Below, one piece after another: positions 1-5,674 of a stretch of 5,674 nt of DNA. How positions within the stretch are numbered: position 1 is the first letter of the stretch; the number at the start of each line of letters is the position of its first letter. Made by a program: the position numbers and the translations under genes. The stretch comes from Thioalkalivibrio sp. (GTDB lineage Bacteria; Pseudomonadota; Gammaproteobacteria; Ectothiorhodospirales; Ectothiorhodospiraceae), in NCBI GenBank assembly GCA_007119005.1, contig SKQM01000013.1:1-5674 (forward strand), read 5' to 3'. The notes beneath the pieces are model-generated. The model did not search any database. It was given only the letters and a program-made list of their open reading frames with translations, and was not told the DNA's origin.

Positions 1-718
1 AGGTCGGGAAGGTGTTGGTCGAGAAACGCTGGTGCACCAGCGCCAGCGCACTGGCGAAGCGTTCGTCGCGCAGGTCCTTGAAGTAGTTGCCGACCTGGTA
101 GGCGAGCAGCATGCCCTTGTAATTCAGGGTGCGCGAGGACATCGAGGTCACGTAATAGGCGGTCTTTTCGTAACCGGCCGCACGGATTTCATTGTCCATG
201 CGCTTGCGGATCACGAAAAGCTTGCGTTCGAAGGCGTCCTGGTCCGCACAGGTCGGATCACAGCCAACGAAGACCTGGCGCACGACCGGCTCGCTGGGGC
301 GCACCGTCTCGCCCAGGTCGCTGTTGTCGACGGGTACGTCGCGCCAGCCCAGAACGGTCTGGCCTCCGGTCTCGATGTGCCGGTTGATGATGGCCTCCAT
401 GTCCGCACGGGGCTTCGCGTCGCGCGGCAGGAACACCATGCCGACTCCGTACTGGCCGGCCGGGGGCAGGTCGAAGTCCACCACCTCGCGCAGGAAGGCA
501 TCCGGCATCTGCACCAGGATGCCGGCGCCATCGCCGGCCTTCGGGTCGGCACCGACCGCGCCGCGGTGGTGCAGGCGCTCGAGGAGTTCGAGCCCTTGCG
601 CCACGATCCGGTGGCTCTTGTCATTCTTGATGTGGCAGACGAACCCGACGCCGCAGGAATCTCGTTCGAGGGCAGGGTCGTACATCCCCTGCGCGGGGGG
701 AAGGGCGTGAAAGCTCAT
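1..718 (-). CDS. gltB: Glutamate synthase large (alpha) subunit, N-terminal part
   Basis: GltB makes glutamate from glutamine and 2-oxoglutarate in the cytoplasm, with the small subunit GltD supplying electrons from NADPH. The visible 239 residues are the class II glutamine amidotransferase domain, which frees ammonia from glutamine. The line ERDSCGVGFV places the nucleophilic cysteine at residue 22. HHRGA (50-54), GDGAG (63-67), GWRDVP (124-129), YKGM (200-203) and HQRFSTN (229-235) follow in the family order. The ATG at 718 is chosen because GAGGT lies 6 nt upstream and the protein then aligns with known GltB N-termini. In the family the residues before the cysteine are cleaved; here they number 21, against about 42 in E. 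coli. The gene runs off the window at base 1, so the FMN and Fe-S domains and any downstream gltD are not seen. Identity is secure; bacterial rather than ferredoxin-dependent type is inferred. Confidence 0.96.
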   Translation of the reverse strand, partial: MSFHALPPAQGMYDPALERDSCGVGFVCHIKNDKSHRIVAQGLELLERLHHRGAVGADPKAGDGAGILVQMPDAFLREVVDFDLPPAGQYGVGMVFLPRDAKPRADMEAIINRHIETGGQTVLGWRDVPVDNSDLGETVRPSEPVVRQVFVGCDPTCADQDAFERKLFVIRKRMDNEIRAAGYEKTAYYVTSMSSRTLNYKGMLLAYQVGNYFKDLRDERFASALALVHQRFSTNTFPT

Positions 719-724
719 CGTTGG

Positions 725-729
725 ACCTC
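725..729 (-). promoter_or_regulatory. Ribosome binding site of gltB
   Basis: GAGGT on the minus strand ends 6 nt before the ATG at 718. It is a good Shine-Dalgarno match at good spacing and supports the start that gives only 21 residues before the catalytic cysteine. Confidence 0.75.
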
Positions 730-751
730 GTTGATACCTGCTCGTTGTCGG

Positions 752-780
752 ACACGTGTGCACGGAATCCGTGGCCACGG
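752..780. repeat. Cluster of overlapping palindromes in the gltB leader
   Basis: Three perfect palindromes lie almost end to end: ACACGTGT (752-759), CACGGA-a-TCCGTG (761-773) and CCGTGGCCACGG (769-780). The last two share bases 769-773, so as RNA only one of the two hairpins can form at a time. The cluster sits about 34-62 nt before the gltB start codon and inside the leader predicted from either candidate promoter. It may be a repressor site or a leader RNA switch. No regulator can be named from the sequence. Confidence 0.4.
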
Positions 781-810
781 GGGCGGCATCGACCAATCCC
801 GCGCCGTCCC

Positions 811-845
811 ACGAATCGTTAGCCTATTCGTCACGCAGCATTCGT
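811..845. repeat. Three copies of the hexamer ACGAAT/ATTCGT
   Basis: ACGAAT occurs at 811-816 and its complement ATTCGT at 826-831 and 840-845. The first two form a 6-bp inverted repeat with a 9-nt centre. The last two are direct copies 14 bp apart. Extending by one base, CACGAAT (810-816) and ATTCGTG (840-846) form a second inverted pair. The set overlaps the sigma-54-like element and its predicted start, as an operator might. Chance occurrence is possible. Confidence 0.3.
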
Positions 846-849
846 GCCA
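834..849 (-). promoter_or_regulatory. Candidate sigma-54 (RpoN) promoter for gltB
   Basis: Reading the minus strand from 849, TGGCAC, five bases, then CTGC matches the -24/-12 consensus TGGCAC-N5-TTGC at nine of ten fixed positions. The invariant GG and GC dinucleotides are at the right spacing. The start of transcription would fall near 823, giving a leader of about 105 nt before the gltB ATG. Sigma-54 promoters need an enhancer-bound activator, and a good NtrC-like site lies upstream at 899-915. Nitrogen control of glutamate synthase makes biological sense. No experimental support is available here. Confidence 0.55.
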
Positions 850-898
850 TTTCCGCGATACGTCTTGTGGCGATCGGAGGCACCGGCACGGACGGAGG

Positions 899-915
899 CG
901 CATCGGCATGGTGCA
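899..915. promoter_or_regulatory. Candidate NtrC (GlnG) enhancer site
   Basis: On the plus strand, bases 900-914 read GCATC-GGCA-TGGTGC. The enteric NtrC consensus is GCACY-N4-TGGTGC, so ten of eleven fixed positions match and the one mismatch is T for C at 903. The dyad centre at 907 lies about 84 bp upstream of the start predicted for the sigma-54 element, within the usual enhancer range. Phosphorylated NtrC normally binds paired sites cooperatively. Only a half-site, TGCACCA at 943-949, is visible as a partner. Confidence 0.45.
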
Positions 916-942
916 ATCCGTCCGCCGCCCGCGCCAAAACCG

Positions 943-949
943 TGCACCA
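943..949. promoter_or_regulatory. NtrC-like half-site TGCACCA
   Basis: The heptamer TGCACCA equals one arm of the NtrC dyad. The opposite arm (954-959) matches poorly, 2 of 6. If bound, its dyad centre would be about 44 bp, roughly four helical turns, from the better site at 899-915. This is weak evidence on its own. Confidence 0.2.
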
Positions 950-1017
950 GAGAGAGGACTGCAGACCGATGTCGCGCGGCGGGAACGAGGGGAAGCGGTT
1001 GGCCCCGTAGCCGCGGA

Positions 1018-1047
1018 AAAATACCCTGCCAGCGCCAAATCGGTCAA
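1018..1047 (-). promoter_or_regulatory. Candidate sigma-70 promoter, distal, for gltB
   Basis: The minus strand reads TTGACC (1047-1042), an 18-nt spacer, then TATTTT (1023-1018), followed by another T. The -35 matches consensus at 5 of 6 positions and the -10 at 4 of 6. It is the only AT-rich patch of the 425-bp gap. Transcription would start near 1011 and leave a leader of about 290 nt before gltB, through the NtrC-like and sigma-54-like sites. It could serve as a basal promoter beside a nitrogen-regulated one. Confidence 0.4.
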
Positions 1048-1143
1048 GGATGCCATGGAGTGCCGCGGCTTGCGGCCGCATCGCCCGGGGGTGGACCGGA
1101 CGCCGCGGCCGGACGGCGGGAACGACCTCCCGAACTCCGGGGT

Positions 1144-2307
1144 TCAGTCATCGGGTTCGAGGAGGGCACGGGTCAGGAGGTTCTCGAGCACGGGCACCAG
1201 CTCGGGCAGGGCGCGGGCCCAGTCCTCCGGCACGATGGTGTCGGTGGAACAGAAAGACTCGGCGACGGCTACGGAAAAGCCCGGTGCGGTCAAGGATTGC
1301 CCGGCGACGAACAGCACGATTCCGGCATCGCTCCGGATCCAGTAGCGTTTCAGGTCGGGATCGAAGCGGTACCGCGTGGCGAAATCCAGTCTGGCCGGAT
1401 TTGCTTCTTCATCCGCACCCGGCTCGCTCTCCGGCGGCGGCTCCTGCTGCGGGCGACTGAGAAACTCACCCAGAAACCGTTCCAGTTCCGCCGGTTGCAG
1501 GCGGAGTTGTTCGAGCAGACCTGAGCGCAGTGCGGTCAGGTCCCCGTGGGCGAGTTCGTGGGGGTTCGGCGAGATGTCCCGCCCCGGGTCTTCGATGCGT
1601 TCCGGGCCCACCGATTCGAGCCGGTCTTCGAGGAATGCACCCACGAGGTCGCGCCAGGCCGGTGCGCGAAACCCGATCGACCAGGTCATGCACTCGTCGT
1701 CGAGGGACATGCCCAGGTGGGGGACGCCGGGCGGCAGGTAGAGCATGTCCCCGGGCTCCAGCACCCATTCGGCGGTTGCGTCGAACCGTCTCAGGATCGC
1801 GAGGGGGAGCGCGGGCAGACAGACCGGGGATATGGGAGGCGGCTCCTGGATCTGCCAGCGTCGGCGCCCCTGGGCCTGGAAGAGGAACACGTCGTAGGCA
1901 TCGATATGCGGGCCGACGGAACCGTCACGGGCTGCGTAGGAGATCATCAGATCGTCGCGGCGCCAGCGCGGAATGAAATCGAACTGGCGCAGCCACTCCG
2001 GGCCTTGGGGCCAGTAGTGCTCAACCTCGGAAACCAGCAGGGTCCAGGCGGTGTCGGGTAGCTGCGCGAACCGCTCCGGATCGAACGGTCCGTATTCCAC
2101 GCTCCAGTCCCTGCGGTCCGGGTGCCCGAGCACGATCCGCGAGCGCACGCCCGGTTCGCAGGCCAGTCCGGCGAGCTCGTCGGCAGTGATCGGATTGCGG
2201 AAGCCGGGGATCGCGTTGCGGATCAACAACGGGCGTCGTTGCCAATACTCGCGCAGGAATGCGGCGGGACCGAGCCCGCCGAGCGGGGGTGCTGCGGCCG
2301 TGGTCAC
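1144..2307 (-). CDS. roxA: Ribosomal protein uL16 3-hydroxylase, JmjC/cupin oxygenase (YcfD/RoxA)
   Basis: RoxA is a cytoplasmic Fe(II)- and 2-oxoglutarate-dependent oxygenase that hydroxylates an arginine of ribosomal protein L16 in E. coli. The 387-residue product carries the family hallmarks: FLREYWQRRPLLIRNA near the N-terminus (17-32), DDLMIS (118-123), GPHIDAYDVF (132-141) and LPPGVPHLG (191-199). His134, Asp136 and His197 fit the metal triad. Arg149 in GRRRW aligns with the 2-oxoglutarate-binding arginine of E. coli YcfD. Residues 198-387 should hold the dimerisation and winged-helix parts, with a Pro/Glu-rich linker at about 286-306. The start is a GTG one base after the purB stop, with only a weak SD (GGAA), so coupled translation is likely. 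No in-frame ATG lies between it and the conserved N-terminal block. L16 as the target is inferred from the family. Confidence 0.93.
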   Translation of the reverse strand: MTTAAAPPLGGLGPAAFLREYWQRRPLLIRNAIPGFRNPITADELAGLACEPGVRSRIVLGHPDRRDWSVEYGPFDPERFAQLPDTAWTLLVSEVEHYWPQGPEWLRQFDFIPRWRRDDLMISYAARDGSVGPHIDAYDVFLFQAQGRRRWQIQEPPPISPVCLPALPLAILRRFDATAEWVLEPGDMLYLPPGVPHLGMSLDDECMTWSIGFRAPAWRDLVGAFLEDRLESVGPERIEDPGRDISPNPHELAHGDLTALRSGLLEQLRLQPAELERFLGEFLSRPQQEPPPESEPGADEEANPARLDFATRYRFDPDLKRYWIRSDAGIVLFVAGQSLTAPGFSVAVAESFCSTDTIVPEDWARALPELVPVLENLLTRALLEPDD

Positions 2308-2308
2308 G

Positions 2309-5251
<2,943 letters not shown>

Positions 5252-5273
5252 CGGGGTTCCCGAGAGCCGGAAT

Positions 5274-5674
5274 TCAGGACGTGCCCGGTTGTTCGGCCGT
5301 GTCGGCCTTTGCGGTGCCATGGAAGCGCTCGCGCAGGCGCTGGAAGACGACGTAGAGCATCGGGATCAGGAACACGCCGACGATGGCGGCCGCGAGCATG
5401 CCGCCGAACACCGCGGTGCCCACGCCCCTCTGGCTGGCCTCGCCGGCGCCGGTCGCTGTGATCAGCGGTACCAGGCCCATGATGAACGCGAAGCTGGTCA
5501 TCAGCACCGCGCGGATGCGCAGGCGCGCGCCGTTGGTCGCTGCATCCAGGATGGGCACGCCGTTCCTGCGCTCTTCCATCGAGAACTCGACGATCAGGAT
5601 CGCGTTCTTCGCCGCGAGCCCGATCAGCACCACGATTCCGATCTGCGCGTAGAGGTCGTTCGACAGACCGGTGA
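5274..5674 (-). CDS. RND-family efflux transporter inner-membrane protein, C-terminal part
   Basis: The visible 132 residues are the C-terminal end of an AcrB/MexB-type (HAE1) proton-driven drug exporter of the inner membrane. The upstream part lies beyond the window. [20 protein letters not shown] followed by [10 protein letters not shown] is the classic transmembrane helix 10, with the proton-relay lysine at visible residue 22. [20 protein letters not shown] (51-70) is helix 11 with a conserved arginine (54). [10 protein letters not shown] (83-92) through LIPMLYVVF is helix 12. A short polar tail ends in TAEQPGTS. In the family this protein works with a periplasmic adaptor and TolC; neither is visible. 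The substrate cannot be told from this part. The gene stops 22 bp from the fumC stop, in convergent orientation. Only a weak 4-bp hairpin lies between them. Confidence 0.94.
   Translation of the reverse strand, partial: TGLSNDLYAQIGIVVLIGLAAKNAILIVEFSMEERRNGVPILDAATNGARLRIRAVLMTSFAFIMGLVPLITATGAGEASQRGVGTAVFGGMLAAAIVGVFLIPMLYVVFQRLRERFHGTAKADTAEQPGTS

Larger units (their letters stand above)
719..1143. other. Long intergenic region between roxA and gltB
   Basis: This 425-bp gap separates the roxA stop from the gltB start; both genes read on the minus strand. It carries the candidate promoters and palindromes listed separately. I see no tRNA or convincing small gene. No classical rho-independent terminator follows roxA: near 1062-1080 there is a short GC-rich stem (GCGGC/GCCGC on the minus strand) without a T run. 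The length of the gap and the promoter signals suggest gltB is transcribed separately from purB-roxA. Confidence 0.6.

Noticed and set aside
1062..1080. GC-rich stem after roxA as a terminator
   Set aside because: It lies over 60 bp after the stop, has a 5-bp core stem and lacks a U tract. The composition alone makes such stems common here.
824..1081. An 85-codon minus-strand frame in the roxA-gltB gap
   Set aside because: It has no SD, mixed third-position composition, no recognised motif, and contains the distal promoter and NtrC-like site. A small protein is not excluded, but nothing supports it.
32..1345. A 437-codon plus-strand open frame
   Set aside because: It is antisense to gltB and the end of roxA and crosses the regulatory gap. 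The translation is Arg/Gly/His-rich with no known motif, as expected for a shadow frame in GC-rich DNA.
5252..5262. Possible terminator between fumC and the RND gene (CGGG-GTT-CCCG)
   Set aside because: The stem has only 4 bp and no T run follows on either strand.

Overview
The window looks like a core chromosomal segment of a GC-rich gammaproteobacterium. The grounds are the purB-roxA pairing, RoxA (a ribosomal-protein L16 arginine hydroxylase) itself, a 459-residue PurB that lines up with the E. coli enzyme, and codons rich in G/C at the third position. The style suggests Ectothiorhodospiraceae or a relative, but that is a guess. I see no phage, insertion sequence, CRISPR array, tRNA or rRNA gene, and no obviously new multi-gene system.

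Layout. 1-718 (minus): N-terminal 239 codons of the glutamate synthase large subunit (gltB), cut by the window edge. 719-1143: a 425-bp non-coding gap with the most interesting regulatory signals: a near-consensus sigma-54 promoter, an NtrC-like enhancer site about 84 bp upstream of its predicted start, a distal sigma-70-like promoter, and two clusters of small palindromes. 1144-2307 (minus): roxA, starting one base after the stop of purB. 2309-3688 (minus): purB, adenylosuccinate lyase. 3689-3874: a divergent promoter region holding an imperfect 68-bp inverted repeat that resembles a paired REP (BIME-like) element. 3875-5251 (plus): fumC, class II fumarase. 5274-5674 (minus): the last 132 codons of an RND-family efflux transporter, convergent with fumC.

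How they fit together. purB and roxA read as one transcription unit. purB and fumC diverge from a shared 186-bp control region. PurB releases fumarate at two steps of purine synthesis, FumC hydrates fumarate to malate, and the two proteins belong to the same superfamily. gltB appears to have its own, probably nitrogen-responsive, control. The RND pump has no evident link to the rest.
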